From Phytobacter massiliensis JC163 (GTDB lineage Bacteria; Pseudomonadota; Gammaproteobacteria; Enterobacterales; Enterobacteriaceae), in NCBI RefSeq assembly GCF_000321045.1, contig NZ_HE578945.1:486018-550017 (forward strand): a stretch of 64,000 nt of DNA, written 5' to 3'. Position numbers and translations under genes: made by a program. Shown here piece after piece: positions 1 to 9,825 of this stretch; the first letter of the stretch is position 1, and every line of letters starts with the position of its first letter. Under the pieces are notes generated by a model, which worked only from the letters and a program-made list of their open reading frames with translations, was not told the DNA's origin and did no database searches.

Positions 1-1
1 G

Positions 2-82
2 CAGCCCCAGACTGGCAAGGCGCAGAAAGGGTGGGGAGTGGTCTTTAAGACGCGCTGGTTTCGTTTCATCATTACCGCTTAA
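2..82 (+). CDS. possible 3' end of an upstream gene
   Basis: One frame stays open from the left edge of the window to a TAA at 80-82, giving about 26 residues rich in Lys, Arg and aromatic residues. In E. coli the gene upstream of udk in this orientation is yegE, a diguanylate cyclase, so this could be its tail. I do not recognise the residues, and a fragment this short could be open by chance. Confidence 0.2.
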   Translation, partial: QPQTGKAQKGWGVVFKTRWFRFIITA

Positions 83-415
83 TCCGCAAACCCTGGGGTG
101 TCAGGAACGGCGTCCGGACGAGAGAATTATGAGTTCGGATTATGCTAGTACAAACAATTTACAATTCCTATGCTGTCTGCTCAGAATTTGACATCATAAT
201 GTTATTAATTACTTAGTTTGCATAAAAACGGCGAAAGACGGCGGGAAAATGAGCGTAAAAATTTGCGAAAAGTTTTCTTAGCGCAAATTACGCGAGCCTT
301 TATCCGACGCGCTGCGCCGGGCTGGTATCATGACGGCGAAATCCCTATAATTGCCGCGTTTGGCGCTCAGGCGTCGTCCTTCCTTTACATCCAGGTTAAT
401 CAGGTCGCTAAATTT
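83..415. other. udk upstream region
   Basis: No gene is visible here. An in-frame upstream extension of udk exists but lacks family similarity. The stretch around 120-230 is AT-rich. A TTGACA at 188-193, followed 16-17 bases later by a weak TACTTA-like hexamer at 210-215, could be a promoter, but this is only a consensus resemblance. Confidence 0.3.
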
Positions 416-1057
416 ATGACTGATCAGTCACACCAGTGCGTCATCATCGGCATCGCAGGCGCATCGGCATCAGGTAAAAGTCTTATTGCCAGTACGTTAT
501 ACCGCGAATTGCGTGAACAGGTAGGTGATGAGCACATCGGCGTTATTCCCGAAGACAGCTACTACAAAGATCAAGGCCATCTGTCGATGGAAGAGCGCGT
601 AAAGACAAACTATGACCATCCGAGCGCGATGGATCACAGCCTGTTGTTACAACATCTGCAGGCGCTCAAGCGCGGCGAAGCCATTGAGCTGCCGGTCTAC
701 AGCTATGTTGAACATACCCGCACTCAAGAAACCATCCACGTCGAGCCGAAAAAAGTCATTATTCTGGAAGGGATCCTGCTGCTGACCGACGCGCGGCTGC
801 GTGACGAAATGAACTTCTCGATTTTCGTCGATACTCCGCTGGATATTTGCCTGATGCGCCGCATCAAGCGTGATGTGAACGAACGTGGCCGCTCCATGGA
901 TTCCGTCATGGCGCAATATCAGAAAACGGTACGCCCGATGTTCCTGCAGTTTATTGACCCCTCTAAGCAATATGCCGATATCATCGTGCCGCGCGGCGGG
1001 AAGAACCGTATTGCTATCGACATTCTGAAAGCCAAAATCAGCCAGTTTTTTGAGTGA
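416..1057 (+). CDS. udk: uridine/cytidine kinase
   Basis: This kinase phosphorylates uridine and cytidine to UMP and CMP in the cytoplasmic pyrimidine salvage pathway. The 213-residue protein matches the usual Udk length. It has a P-loop GASASGKS at residues 15-22 and a family-typical segment PEDSYYKD shortly after. The frame is open further upstream, to about base 218, but those extra 66 residues resemble nothing in Udk, so the ATG at 416 (MTDQSHQ) is the start. It lies 81 bases before dcd in the same direction, and both belong to pyrimidine nucleotide metabolism. Identification is by close resemblance to the enteric protein. Confidence 0.97.
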   Translation: MTDQSHQCVIIGIAGASASGKSLIASTLYRELREQVGDEHIGVIPEDSYYKDQGHLSMEERVKTNYDHPSAMDHSLLLQHLQALKRGEAIELPVYSYVEHTRTQETIHVEPKKVIILEGILLLTDARLRDEMNFSIFVDTPLDICLMRRIKRDVNERGRSMDSVMAQYQKTVRPMFLQFIDPSKQYADIIVPRGGKNRIAIDILKAKISQFFE

Positions 1058-1138
1058 TACGTGTTAGGGTGTACCCTTGTAGTTACTTTGCTTTGCCCCT
1101 GGCCTTCAGGGGCGTGATGCACGAAAGGAGAAAGTGCC

Positions 1139-1720
1139 ATGCGTCTTTGTGACCGAGATATTGAAGCCTGGCTGGATCAGGGCCGTCTGTCGATAACCCC
1201 GCGTCCGCCGGTGGAGCGCATCAATGGCGCGACGGTGGATGTGCGTCTGGGCAATAAATTCCGTACTTTTAGTGGTCACACCGCCGCGTTTATCGATCTC
1301 AGCGGCCCGAAAGATGAAGTCAGCGCCGCGCTTGACCGGGTAATGAGCGATGAGATCGTTCTTGCCGACGGCGAGGCGTTTTATCTGCATCCCGGCGAAC
1401 TGGCGCTGGCGGTGACGTTTGAGTCCGTCACCCTGCCCGCGGATCTGGTCGGCTGGCTTGACGGCCGCTCCTCGCTGGCAAGGCTGGGGTTGATGGTGCA
1501 CGTTACGGCGCACCGTATCGATCCGGGCTGGTCGGGCTGCATCGTGCTGGAGTTCTACAACTCGGGCAAACTGCCGCTGGCGCTGCGTCCCGGCATGCTG
1601 ATTGGCGCACTGAGTTTTGAGCCGCTCTCCGGCCCCGCCGATCGTCCGTACAACCGCCGTCAGGACGCGAAGTATCGTGACCAGCAGGGCGCGGTTGCCA
1701 GCCGTATCGATAAAGACTGA
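1139..1720 (+). CDS. dcd: dCTP deaminase
   Basis: Dcd deaminates dCTP to dUTP, the main route to dTMP in enteric bacteria, and acts as a homotrimer in the cytoplasm. The protein has the standard 193 residues. The active-site residues known for the family are all present: Arg110-Ser111 and Arg115 in the RSSLARLGL segment, and Glu138 in VLEFY. A good ribosome site (AAGGAG) precedes the ATG. asmA begins 25 bases downstream, so udk, dcd and asmA are probably co-transcribed at least in part. Confidence 0.97.
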   Translation: MRLCDRDIEAWLDQGRLSITPRPPVERINGATVDVRLGNKFRTFSGHTAAFIDLSGPKDEVSAALDRVMSDEIVLADGEAFYLHPGELALAVTFESVTLPADLVGWLDGRSSLARLGLMVHVTAHRIDPGWSGCIVLEFYNSGKLPLALRPGMLIGALSFEPLSGPADRPYNRRQDAKYRDQQGAVASRIDKD

Positions 1721-1745
1721 GTGATTCAACCCCACTGAGGCTGCC

Positions 1746-3599
1746 ATGAGAAGAGTGTTAACAACGCTGATGATTTTACTGGTCGTGCTTGTCGCCGGCC
1801 TTTCGGCGTTGGTCGTAATGGTCAATCCAAACGACTTTCGCGCCTACATGGTGCGCCAGGTTGAAGCCCGCAGCGGCTACCAGCTTAACCTGGAGGGGCC
1901 GCTGCGCTGGCACGTCTGGCCGCAGCTTAGCATCCTTTCCGGGCGCATCACCCTGACCGCGCCCGGTGCGACCGAGCCCGTCGTCAGGGCAGACAACATG
2001 CGTCTGGATGTGAGTCTGCTGCCGCTGCTTTCGCACCAGCTTAAGGTTAAGCAGGTGATGCTGAGAGGCGCGGTAATTCAGCTGACTCCCCAAACCCGTA
2101 AAATGCCGCAGCAGGGCGCGCCGGTGGCGCCGAAAGAGAACACCCTGCCGGAGGTGGAAGACGATCGCGGCTGGTCATGGGATATTGCCCGCCTGCAGGT
2201 TGCCGACAGCGTGCTGGTGTTCCAGCAGGAAGATGACGAGCAGGTGACGGTGCGCAATATCCGCCTGCAGATGGAGCAGAACGCTACCCATCAGGCGAGC
2301 GTCGATTTCTCCGGGCGCGTTAACCGTAATCAGCGCGATCTGACGCTGTCGGTCAAAGCGAACGTGGACGCCAGCGAATATCCCCAGCGGCTTAGCGCCG
2401 CTATCAGTGACGTCCAGTGGCAGCTGCACGGGGGCGATGCGCCGCCGCAGGGCATTTCCGGCCAGGGCAGTCTGGCTGCTCAGTGGCATCACGATAGCCA
2501 GCAGCTCAGCTTTAGCGACCTTAAGCTGAGCGCCAACGACAGCGCCTTTAGCGGCAAAGGCAGCGTTATCCTCAGTGAGAAACCGCAGTGGTCCCTCGAT
2601 CTTGCTTTCGACACCCTGAATCTGGATAACCTGCTTACCGCGAAGGGCAGCGCTTCCAGCAACGCCGCCACCGCCCAGCAGGGGCAGCAGGCGCAGCCGC
2701 GGCGGCCGCGTCCTGTGATCGCCAACGGCGAAATGCAGCCGGAGTTCACCAGCCTGCGCGACTTTAGCGCCCAGGTGGCGCTGCGCGCGAAGGCGATTCT
2801 GTGGCGCGGTATGCGCTTCGAAAATGTTAACGGCCAGTTTGTTAACGCCGCCGGTCTGCTTTCCATCCCAACGCTGCAGGGCAAAATGGGGGAGGGGGAG
2901 ATCTCGCTGCCCGGCACGCTGGATGTGCGACACGAAAAATCCCACGCCGCTTTCCAGCCGAAGCTGGATAACGTGGAGATTGGCACCATTCTCAAGGCCT
3001 TTAATTACCCGATATCGCTCACCGGCAAGCTGTCGCTGGCGGGGGATTTCAGCGGCAATCGGATTGATGCGGATGATTTCCGCCGCGCCTGGCAGGGCGA
3101 CGCCCGGCTGGAATTGAAAGAGAGCCGCATGGAAGGGCTTAATTTCCAGCAGCTTGTTCAGCAGGCGGTGGCCCGCAGCAGTAACGTTCAGGCCCAGCAG
3201 AATTACGACAATGCGACCCGCCTTGATAGCCTGAGCGCCGCGCTCACGCTTGATGAGGGCACCATGACGCTTGCGGATATGCAGGGCCGTTCGCCGCTGC
3301 TGACCATCAGCGGCGAGGGGACGCTGGACCTGGTGCGCGAGCTGTGCGACACCCACTTCAATGTGCGGGTGCTCGAAGGCTGGAAGGGCGACGGCAAGCT
3401 GGTGGACTACCTGAAAGAGACCGCTATCCCGTTAAGCGTTTACGGCCAGTGGCAGTCGCTGAACTACAGCTTGCAGGTTGACCAGATTCTGCGTAAGCAT
3501 CTGCAGGAAGAGGCGAAACGCCGCCTTAATGACTGGGCGGATCGCAATAAAGATAGCCAGAACGGCAAAGACCTGAAAAAGCTGCTCAATAAGCTATAA
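1746..3599 (+). CDS. asmA: AsmA, outer membrane assembly/lipid homeostasis protein
   Basis: AsmA is an inner-membrane-anchored periplasmic protein of the AsmA/TamB group. It was found through suppressors of OmpF assembly mutants and is now linked to phospholipid movement between membranes. The 617-residue sequence begins with a membrane anchor (residues 5-27), followed by the conserved AsmA N-terminal region with VNPNDFRAYM and LEGPLRWHVWPQL. The long middle is rich in beta-strand-like repeats and has a Gln/Pro/Arg-rich linker near residues 310-325. The C-terminal AsmA domain ends in a basic, charged tail. The gene converges on yegH, with palindromic repeats between them. Confidence 0.95.
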   Translation: MRRVLTTLMILLVVLVAGLSALVVMVNPNDFRAYMVRQVEARSGYQLNLEGPLRWHVWPQLSILSGRITLTAPGATEPVVRADNMRLDVSLLPLLSHQLKVKQVMLRGAVIQLTPQTRKMPQQGAPVAPKENTLPEVEDDRGWSWDIARLQVADSVLVFQQEDDEQVTVRNIRLQMEQNATHQASVDFSGRVNRNQRDLTLSVKANVDASEYPQRLSAAISDVQWQLHGGDAPPQGISGQGSLAAQWHHDSQQLSFSDLKLSANDSAFSGKGSVILSEKPQWSLDLAFDTLNLDNLLTAKGSASSNAATAQQGQQAQPRRPRPVIANGEMQPEFTSLRDFSAQVALRAKAILWRGMRFENVNGQFVNAAGLLSIPTLQGKMGEGEISLPGTLDVRHEKSHAAFQPKLDNVEIGTILKAFNYPISLTGKLSLAGDFSGNRIDADDFRRAWQGDARLELKESRMEGLNFQQLVQQAVARSSNVQAQQNYDNATRLDSLSAALTLDEGTMTLADMQGRSPLLTISGEGTLDLVRELCDTHFNVRVLEGWKGDGKLVDYLKETAIPLSVYGQWQSLNYSLQVDQILRKHLQEEAKRRLNDWADRNKDSQNGKDLKKLLNKL

Positions 3600-3601
3600 G
3601 T

Positions 3602-3625
3602 CCCCCTCTCCCACAGGGAAGAGGG
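3602..3625. repeat. CCCTCTCCC-type palindrome
   Basis: Two bases after the asmA stop lies a short imperfect inverted repeat, CCCTCTCCC (3604-3612) and GGGAAGAGGG (3616-3625). Related palindromes occur at 9767-9793 and 21683-21727, each just after a gene. It may stabilise or help end the asmA message, but there is no T-run. Confidence 0.5.
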
Positions 3626-3627
3626 CA

Positions 3628-3718
3628 GCCCGGATGCGGCGCTAAAACGCCTTATCCGGGCTACGAAACCACAGCGCGGCACCATCCGTAGCCCGGATAA
3701 GCGCAGCGCATCCGGGGC
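3628..3718. repeat. REP/BIME palindromic element
   Basis: Two inverted copies of a REP-like unit lie between the convergent ends of asmA and yegH. One reads CGGATGCGGC then CTTATCCGGGCTAC; the mirror copy reads GTAGCCCGGATAAGCGCAGC. This is the typical enteric BIME layout. Relatives occur at 46820-46880, 58072-58136 and 63285-63490. Confidence 0.8.
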
Positions 3719-3729
3719 AGTTACCGGCC

Positions 3730-5313
3730 TTATACCTCGTAATCCAGTTCGTCAGCCGCTTTCAACGCTATTATCTGCACTTTCTGCACCCGGTGGCTCT
3801 CCACCTCCAACGTTTTAAGCAGGTAATTCCCTACCTGGACCTCTTCACCCGGCTGGGGGATACGCTGCAGATACTCCATCAGTAGCCCGGCGATGGTGTG
3901 AAATTCCCGTTTTTCATCCAGCGGCAGCGGCACAAACTGCACCAGGTCTTCCAGCGGCATATGGCCGTTGGCGGTCCAGCTGCCGTCGCTGTTCTTTTGA
4001 ATATCGTGGCGGGCATCGATCTCTTCCACTTCGTTTGGCAGATTACCGGCGATGGTTTCCATCACGTCGCTCAGGGTGACGATACCTTCCACCGAGCCGA
4101 ATTCATCCACCACAAAGGCGAAATGGGTGCGGGCATTGCGGAACTGCTCCAGCGCCTGCAGCAGCGGTAGCCCTTCCGGGAAGACCAGCGGCTGGCGCAC
4201 CAGCGCTTTTAAATCCAGCGGCCCGCCGCGCAGCGACTGCTGGAGCAGGTCAATCACGTGCACTACGCCCAGCAGATAATCCTCTTCCTCTTCACTGGTC
4301 ACCACCACGCGGGTGTGCTGGTTCTTATCCAGCAGCGCGCGGATCTCCGCTTCCGGCGCGTTTAAGTCAATATGCTCGATATCATGACGCGAGGTCATAA
4401 TGCTGCTGACCGAACGCTGATTCAGGTTGAGCACCCGCTCAATCATCCGCCGCTCCTGCGGATTGAAGATCTGGCTGTCGTCATGATCGGCGAGCATAGA
4501 GGCGGTCTGCGCGTCCAGCTCCGCGTCCTCTTTCCTGCCGCTCAGCAGGCGCATTACCGCTTCGGTGGTGCGCTGACGCAGCGTATGGTTGGCTGACAGG
4601 AAGCGACGGCGGTTAAAGATAGCCAGCTGGTTCAGTGCCTCAATCATCACCGAGAAGCCGATTGCGGCGTAGAGGTAACCTTTCGGTATATGAAAGCCGA
4701 AGCCTTCCGCGATAAGGCTAAAGCCAATCATCAGCAGGAAGCTCAGACAGAGGATAACAATCGTCGGGTGGCTGTTGACGAAGCGCGTCAGGGCTTTGCT
4801 GGCGAGCAGCATTAACGAGATCGCAATAATGACCGCCGCCATCATTACCGCCAGATGATCGACCATGCCGACGGCGGTAATCACCGAGTCGAGAGAGAAG
4901 ACCGCATCCAGCACCACAATCTGCGCTACCACGGCCCAGAATTTCGCCCCACGTCGCTGGGTAGGGTTATCGCTGTCTTTCCCCTCCAGCCGTTCGTTAA
5001 GTTCAACCGTGGCTTTGAAGAGTAAAAACAGGCCGCCCAGCAGCATGATCAGGTCCCGGGCGCTGAAACTTAAATCGCGCACGGTGAAGATGGGTTTCGT
5101 CAGGGTCACCAGCCAGGAGATAGAGGCCAGCAGCAACAGCCGCATCAGCATCGCCAGCATCAGACCGGTTACCCGGGCACGGTCCCGCTGCGCGGGGGGA
5201 AGTTTTTCAGCAAGAATCGCGATAAACACCAGGTTATCAATACCGAGCACCAGTTCAATCACGATAAGCGTGACGAGGCCAGCCCAGATTGAGGGATCGG
5301 CAATCCATTCCAT
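3730..5313 (-). CDS. yegH: TerC-family membrane protein with CBS domains
   Basis: This is a predicted inner-membrane protein of unknown transport role. The first 230 or so residues form a TerC-type bundle of about seven membrane helices, with the acidic motif [11 protein letters not shown] in the first helix and [10 protein letters not shown] later. A cytoplasmic CBS pair follows (around residues 280-420, [11 protein letters not shown] and [13 protein letters not shown]), then a C-terminal CorC/HlyC-type domain. I place the start at MEWIADPS, which gives 527 residues like E. coli YegH and has GAAGG upstream. An ATG eight codons earlier (5337) has no good ribosome site. TerC/CorC relatives are linked to metal ion handling, but the substrate here is not known. 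Confidence 0.92.
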   Translation of the reverse strand: MEWIADPSIWAGLVTLIVIELVLGIDNLVFIAILAEKLPPAQRDRARVTGLMLAMLMRLLLLASISWLVTLTKPIFTVRDLSFSARDLIMLLGGLFLLFKATVELNERLEGKDSDNPTQRRGAKFWAVVAQIVVLDAVFSLDSVITAVGMVDHLAVMMAAVIIAISLMLLASKALTRFVNSHPTIVILCLSFLLMIGFSLIAEGFGFHIPKGYLYAAIGFSVMIEALNQLAIFNRRRFLSANHTLRQRTTEAVMRLLSGRKEDAELDAQTASMLADHDDSQIFNPQERRMIERVLNLNQRSVSSIMTSRHDIEHIDLNAPEAEIRALLDKNQHTRVVVTSEEEEDYLLGVVHVIDLLQQSLRGGPLDLKALVRQPLVFPEGLPLLQALEQFRNARTHFAFVVDEFGSVEGIVTLSDVMETIAGNLPNEVEEIDARHDIQKNSDGSWTANGHMPLEDLVQFVPLPLDEKREFHTIAGLLMEYLQRIPQPGEEVQVGNYLLKTLEVESHRVQKVQIIALKAADELDYEV

Positions 5314-5725
5314 CGTAAACGTAGCACCTTCTGTCATGTTGGAATAATCGTACTACGATCATGGATAAGCTCGGCCGGAAATGCAATGCCAGGCTGCGAT
5401 TTATCTTATTTCTGCCTCATCGCCAGAATATATTCTGCCGTTAACCGTAGTTTTATTGTGATTAATTTTTGAAGGGATTAGAGAATATTTTCGGATATTT
5501 CGCATTGGTAAACATGTGTCAGTATTTTGTCAATATCAATAAAATCCTAAAAAGTGAAATATTTGCTCTTAATATTAATCTTAAAAAGAGACCCTTGCCG
5601 GTTTGTTGTCTTGCCTGCCTTTCGCTTAGCTGCAACAATTCTTCCAGCATGAATTCAACGGCGCTGAAAAGTTATATTTTCGATAGCCATACAGCGCTAA
5701 TGCTTATACCTGAAGAATTTTCTAC

Positions 5726-5747
5726 GTACCGGAATATTCCCAGGTAC
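5726..5747 (+). promoter_or_regulatory. possible RcsB/RcsAB box upstream of wza
   Basis: A perfect palindrome GGAATATTCC (5731-5740) is flanked by GTACC on the left and GGTAC on the right. Colanic acid operons are activated by the Rcs phosphorelay through a box related to TAAGAATATTCCTA, and the core here matches GAATATTCC of that consensus. Its position, about 45 bases before the JUMPstart element, fits an activator site. The assignment rests on consensus and position only. Confidence 0.6.
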
Positions 5748-5791
5748 AAATGATGTACGAGAGGTCTCCTTCTATAACTTACTGTTTAATC

Positions 5792-5830
5792 AGTGGATTG
5801 GTAACTGAAAGCCAAGGGCGGTAGCGTGCC
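5792..5830 (+). promoter_or_regulatory. JUMPstart with ops element (colanic acid operon)
   Basis: The stretch TTGGTAACTGAAAGCCAAG followed by GGCGGTAGCGTG (5817-5828) matches the JUMPstart sequence found in leaders of enteric polysaccharide operons. The inner GGCGGTAGCGTG is the ops element, where RNA polymerase pauses and RfaH loads to prevent early termination. This fits a 22 kb operon starting at wza. Confidence 0.92.
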
Positions 5831-6005
5831 CGGCTATGTGTCGGGGCGTCTGGATTATTCTGTCAATAGCATGTGGTTGAATAAGCGCTTTTTAGGACTG
5901 ATACCAGTTATATTAAGTTTCAATTAACTGCATTCTGCTTCCGTAGAGGTTAAACGCTTATTTAAATACACAGGGTAATTACTCTGCAAAAGTGATAATT
6001 AATCA

Positions 6006-7145
6006 ATGATGAAATCCAAAACGAAATTGATACCATTATTGGTGTCCATGAGCTTGATGAGTGGCTGCACAGTTTTACCGGGTAGCAATATGTCTACGAT
6101 GGGTAAAGATGTGATAAAACAACAAGACGCCGATTTTGATTTAGACCGCATGGTGAATGTCTATCCGTTAACGCCACGTCTGGTTGAACAATTACGTCCC
6201 CGTCCCAACGTCGCCCAGCCAAATATGTCGCTGGACCAGGAAATTTCTAGCTATGAATACCGTGTCGGCCCCGGCGATGTGCTCAGCGTCACCGTCTGGG
6301 ATCACCCTGAGCTGACCACCCCGGCAGGCCAGTACCGTAGCTCCAGCGATACCGGCAACTGGGTGCAGCCTGACGGCACCATGTTCTACCCCTACATCGG
6401 CAAAGTGCACGTGGTTGGCAAGACGCTGGGTGAAATCCGTAATGATATTACCGGGCGCTTAGCGACATACATTGCTGACCCGCAGGTGGACGTGAATATC
6501 GCCGCCTTCCGTTCGCAAAAGGCCTATGTCTCAGGCCAGGTCAATAAATCCGGCCAGCAGGCCATCACTAACGTACCGCTGACGGTGCTTGACGCGATCA
6601 ACGCCGCAGGCGGCCTGACCGACGCCGCCGACTGGCGCAACGTCGTGCTGACCCACAACGGTAAAGAACAACGCATCTCCCTGCAGGCGCTGATGCAGAA
6701 CGGCGACCTGAGCCAGAACCGTCTGCTCTACCCTGGCGATATCCTGTTTGTGCCGCGCAATGACGACCTGAAAGTGTTCGTCATGGGCGAAGTGAAAAAA
6801 CAGAGCACCCTCAAAATGGACTTCAGCGGCATGACGCTGACCGAAGCGCTGGGCCAGGCGGAAGGTATCGACCTGACCACCTCCAACGCCAGCGGTATTT
6901 TTGTTATCCGTCCGCTGAAAGGCGAGGGCAGTGCGAAAGGCAAGATCGCCAACATTTATCAGCTTGATATGTCCGACGCCACGTCGCTTGTGATGGCCAC
7001 GGAATTCCGCCTCCAGCCGTATGACGTGGTGTACGTCACAACCGCTCCGGTTGCCCGCTGGAACCGTCTCATCAACCAGTTGCTGCCGACCATCAATGGC
7101 GTTCGTTATATGACGGACACGGCACGTGACGTTCATACCTGGTGA
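6006..7145 (+). CDS. wza: Wza, outer membrane polysaccharide export lipoprotein
   Basis: Wza forms the octameric outer-membrane channel through which colanic acid leaves the cell, coupled to Wzc in the inner membrane. The 379-residue protein starts with a lipoprotein signal ending in MSGC, with the modified Cys at position 21. Polysaccharide export (PES) and SLBB-type domains follow, including [20 protein letters not shown] around residues 85-104. The C-terminal segment [16 protein letters not shown] matches the helix that spans the outer membrane as an alpha-barrel. It is the first gene after the JUMPstart leader, and wzb starts just six bases past its stop. Confidence 0.98.
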   Translation: MMKSKTKLIPLLVSMSLMSGCTVLPGSNMSTMGKDVIKQQDADFDLDRMVNVYPLTPRLVEQLRPRPNVAQPNMSLDQEISSYEYRVGPGDVLSVTVWDHPELTTPAGQYRSSSDTGNWVQPDGTMFYPYIGKVHVVGKTLGEIRNDITGRLATYIADPQVDVNIAAFRSQKAYVSGQVNKSGQQAITNVPLTVLDAINAAGGLTDAADWRNVVLTHNGKEQRISLQALMQNGDLSQNRLLYPGDILFVPRNDDLKVFVMGEVKKQSTLKMDFSGMTLTEALGQAEGIDLTTSNASGIFVIRPLKGEGSAKGKIANIYQLDMSDATSLVMATEFRLQPYDVVYVTTAPVARWNRLINQLLPTINGVRYMTDTARDVHTW

Positions 7146-7150
7146 TTGTG

Positions 7151-7594
7151 ATGTTTAACAAAATTCTGGTGGTTTGCGTGGGGAACATTTGCCGTTCCCC
7201 CACGGCCGAGAGACTGCTCAGGAAGTATCTCCCTGAGCTGACCGTGGACTCAGCGGGCCTTGGCGCGCTGGTGGGCAAAGGGGCGGACGCCCAGGCAGTC
7301 AGCGTGGCGGGTAAAAACGCGCTGTCGCTGGAGGGCCACTGCGCCCGGCAGATCTCAGCGAGTATGTGCCGGGAGTATGACCTGATTCTGGTAATGGAAA
7401 AACGTCATATTGCCGCGCTGTGCGAAATCGCGCCGGAGATGCGCGGCAAAGTAATGCTGTTCGGGCACTGGGATAACGAGCGTGAAATTCCCGATCCTTA
7501 TCGCAAAAGCCGCGACGCTTTTGAAGCCGTGTACACCTTACTTGACCAGTCTGCCCACCTGTGGGCGCAGGCACTGAAAGCTCAGCAGGGATAA
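7151..7594 (+). CDS. wzb: Wzb, low-molecular-weight protein-tyrosine phosphatase
   Basis: Wzb removes phosphate from the tyrosine tail of Wzc; cycling of Wzc phosphorylation is needed for high-molecular-weight colanic acid. The 147-residue protein carries the phosphatase loop CVGNICRS with nucleophile Cys9 and Arg15, and the general-acid motif DPYRKS near the C-terminus. The ATG at 7151 (MFNKILVV) gives the usual length. A GTG at 7142 would add three residues and overlap the wza stop, and is less likely. wzc follows after two bases. Confidence 0.96.
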   Translation: MFNKILVVCVGNICRSPTAERLLRKYLPELTVDSAGLGALVGKGADAQAVSVAGKNALSLEGHCARQISASMCREYDLILVMEKRHIAALCEIAPEMRGKVMLFGHWDNEREIPDPYRKSRDAFEAVYTLLDQSAHLWAQALKAQQG

Positions 7595-7596
7595 CA

Positions 7597-9759
7597 ATGA
7601 CAGAGAAAACACACCATTCGTCCGCCGCAAGCACAGGTAATGATGAAATCGACCTCGGGCGTTTAATCGGCACTATTATTGAGGCCCGCTGGTGGGTGCT
7701 GGGCATTACCTCCCTGTTTGCGCTGGCCGCCATCATCTACTGTCTGTTCGCGACGCCTATCTACAGCGCCGATGCGCTGGTGCAGATCGAACAAAACACC
7801 GGCAATTCGCTGGTTCAGGATATCAACAGCGCGCTGTCAAATAAGCCGCCCGCCTCAGAAGCGGAAATACAGCTTATTCAGTCGCGTCTGGTATTAGGGA
7901 AAACCGTTGACGACCTGGACCTGGATATTTCGGTGACCAAAAACACCTTCCCCATTTTTGGCGCAGGCTGGGACCGGCTGATGGGCAGGCAGAACGAGAC
8001 GGTTAAGGTCACCACCTTTAACGTGCCGAAAGCGATGCACGAGCAGGTCTTCACCCTGACCGTACTCAGCCCGAAACAGTATCAGCTAACCAGCGACGGC
8101 GGCTTTAGTGCCCGGGGCGAAGTGGGGCAGCCGCTGAATAAAGACGGCCTGAGCATCACGGTCAGCGCCATTCAGGCCAGCAATGACAGTGAATTCACGG
8201 TGACGAAATACTCGACGCTGGGGATGATCAACAATCTGCAAAGCAACCTGAGCGTGGCGGAAAACGGCAAAGATACCGGCGTACTCAGCCTGACCTTTAC
8301 CGGCGAAGATCGTGACCAGATCCGCGACATCCTCAATAGCATTACCCGCAACTATCTGGCGCAGAACGTCGAGCGTAAATCGGCAGAGGCGGCTAAGAGC
8401 CTGGAGTTCCTGAATAAACAGCTGCCGGAAGTGCGCGCCAAGCTGGACGTCGCCGAGAACAAGCTCAACAGCTACCGTCAGCAGCAGGACTCCGTGGACC
8501 TGCCGCTGGAGGCGAAGTCGGTGCTCGATTCGATGGTCAACATCGATGCCCAGCTTAACGAACTGACCTTTAAAGAGGCGGAAATCTCCAAGCTGTACAC
8601 CAAAGCGCACCCGGCCTACCGCACGCTGCTGGAAAAGCGTCAGGCGCTGGAGAACGAAAAGGCGAAGCTGAACAAACGCGTCACGGCGATGCCGAAAACG
8701 CAGCAGGAGATTGTGCGCCTCACCCGCGATGTTGAATCCGGCCAGCAGGTCTATATGCAACTGCTGAATAAACAGCAGGAACTGCGCATCACCGAAGCCA
8801 GTACCGTGGGCGACGTCCGAATCGTTGACCCGGCTATCGCCCAGCCCGGCGTGCTCAAGCCGAAGAAAGCGCTGATCGTCCTGGGGAGCATTATTCTCGG
8901 CCTGATCCTGTCGATTGTGGTGGTACTGCTGCGCTCGCTGTTCAATCGCGGTATTGAAAGCCCGCAGGTGCTGGAAGAGCAGGGGATTAGCGTCTACGCC
9001 AGCATCCCCCTGTCGGAATGGCAGAAAGCCCGTGACAGCGTCAAAACCGTTAAGGGCGTTAAGCGTTACAAGCAGAGCCAGCTGCTGGCGGTGGGTAACC
9101 CGGCAGATCTGGCGATCGAGGCGGTACGCAGCCTGCGCACCAGCCTGCACTTCGCCATGATGCAGGCCAACAACAATATTCTGATGATGACCGGGGTCAG
9201 CCCCTCCATCGGTAAAACCTTTGTCTGCGCCAACCTCGCCGCGGTGATAAGCCAGACCAACAAGCGCGTGCTGCTGATCGACTGCGATATGCGTAAAGGT
9301 TACACCCACGAACTGCTGGGCACCGACAACGTGAACGGCCTGTCGGAAATTCTGGTAGGGAAAGGCGACATCGCCAGCTGCGCCAAACCTACCTCCATTG
9401 CGAACTTCGACCTGGTGCCGCGCGGCCAGGTGCCGCCAAACCCCTCCGAACTGCTGATGAGCGAACGCTTCGCGCAGCTGCTGGCGTGGGCCAGCAAGCA
9501 GTATGACCTGGTGCTTATCGATACGCCGCCCATCCTCGCGGTAACCGATGCCGCCATCGTTGGCCGCCACGCGGGCACCACCCTGATGGTGGCGCGCTAC
9601 GCGGTCAACACGGTGAAAGAAGTGCAGACCAGCCTCAGCCGCTTCGAGCAGAACGGCATTCAGGTGAAAGGGGTGATTCTGAACTCTATCTTCCGCCGCG
9701 CGACCGGTTACCAGGATTACGGCTACTACGAATACGAATATAAGTCGGACAGTAAATAG
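7597..9759 (+). CDS. wzc: Wzc, polysaccharide co-polymerase and tyrosine autokinase
   Basis: Wzc is an inner-membrane protein that controls chain length and export of colanic acid. The 720 residues match E. coli. The layout is an N-terminal Wzz-type domain with membrane helices near residues 30-55 and 425-450, a large periplasmic coiled-coil region between them, and a cytoplasmic kinase domain. That domain has a Walker A GVSPSIGKT near residue 532, LLIDCDMRKG as Walker A' and LVLIDTPP as Walker B. The tail has a tyrosine cluster, YQDYGYYEYEY, the autophosphorylation sites that Wzb acts on. The ATG at 7597 (MTEKTHH) is chosen over one 12 codons upstream inside wzb. Confidence 0.98.
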   Translation: MTEKTHHSSAASTGNDEIDLGRLIGTIIEARWWVLGITSLFALAAIIYCLFATPIYSADALVQIEQNTGNSLVQDINSALSNKPPASEAEIQLIQSRLVLGKTVDDLDLDISVTKNTFPIFGAGWDRLMGRQNETVKVTTFNVPKAMHEQVFTLTVLSPKQYQLTSDGGFSARGEVGQPLNKDGLSITVSAIQASNDSEFTVTKYSTLGMINNLQSNLSVAENGKDTGVLSLTFTGEDRDQIRDILNSITRNYLAQNVERKSAEAAKSLEFLNKQLPEVRAKLDVAENKLNSYRQQQDSVDLPLEAKSVLDSMVNIDAQLNELTFKEAEISKLYTKAHPAYRTLLEKRQALENEKAKLNKRVTAMPKTQQEIVRLTRDVESGQQVYMQLLNKQQELRITEASTVGDVRIVDPAIAQPGVLKPKKALIVLGSIILGLILSIVVVLLRSLFNRGIESPQVLEEQGISVYASIPLSEWQKARDSVKTVKGVKRYKQSQLLAVGNPADLAIEAVRSLRTSLHFAMMQANNNILMMTGVSPSIGKTFVCANLAAVISQTNKRVLLIDCDMRKGYTHELLGTDNVNGLSEILVGKGDIASCAKPTSIANFDLVPRGQVPPNPSELLMSERFAQLLAWASKQYDLVLIDTPPILAVTDAAIVGRHAGTTLMVARYAVNTVKEVQTSLSRFEQNGIQVKGVILNSIFRRATGYQDYGYYEYEYKSDSK

Positions 9760-9766
9760 TCCTTCA

Positions 9767-9793
9767 CCCTCACTCTCTAAAAGAGGGTGAGGG
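9767..9793. repeat. CCCTCAC/GTGAGGG hairpin after wzc
   Basis: An inverted repeat CCCTCAC (9767-9773) and GTGAGGG (9787-9793) with an A-rich follow-up fills the short wzc-wcaA gap. It lacks a T-run, so a processing or stability element is more likely than a strong terminator. It resembles the palindromes after asmA and manB. Confidence 0.5.
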
Positions 9794-9825
9794 AAAAAAG
9801 CAACAACCACACCATCGGGGAAGCC

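Larger units (their letters stand above)
5314..6005. other. wza upstream control region
   Basis: This 0.7 kb stretch between divergent yegH and wza is much richer in A and T than its surroundings, especially 5400-5760. It holds the presumed colanic acid promoter, an Rcs-like palindrome and a JUMPstart element, listed separately. A 94-codon open frame at 5469-5753 has no recognisable protein character and overlaps the palindrome, so I read the region as regulatory. About 170 bases of untranslated leader separate the JUMPstart element from wza. Confidence 0.75.

Noticed and set aside
218-415. N-terminal extension of Udk
   Set aside because: The extra 66 residues are not seen in Udk proteins, and the ATG at 416 gives the exact family length.
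1093-1116. CCCCTG/CAGGGG hairpin between udk and dcd as a terminator
   Set aside because: The stem is only six bases with no T-run, and dcd follows at once with a good ribosome site, so readthrough is expected.
5469-5753. 94-codon open frame upstream of wza
   Set aside because: It is AT-rich, has no clear ribosome site or recognisable protein pattern, and overlaps the Rcs-like palindrome. Best read as non-coding control DNA.
8086-9810. 574-codon antisense frame over wzc
   Set aside because: A long open frame caused by high GC and codon bias on the opposite strand. wzc on the plus strand is an unmistakable full-length gene. The same holds for the antisense frames at 2175-3356, 15283-16242, 18876-20009 and 22226-23404.
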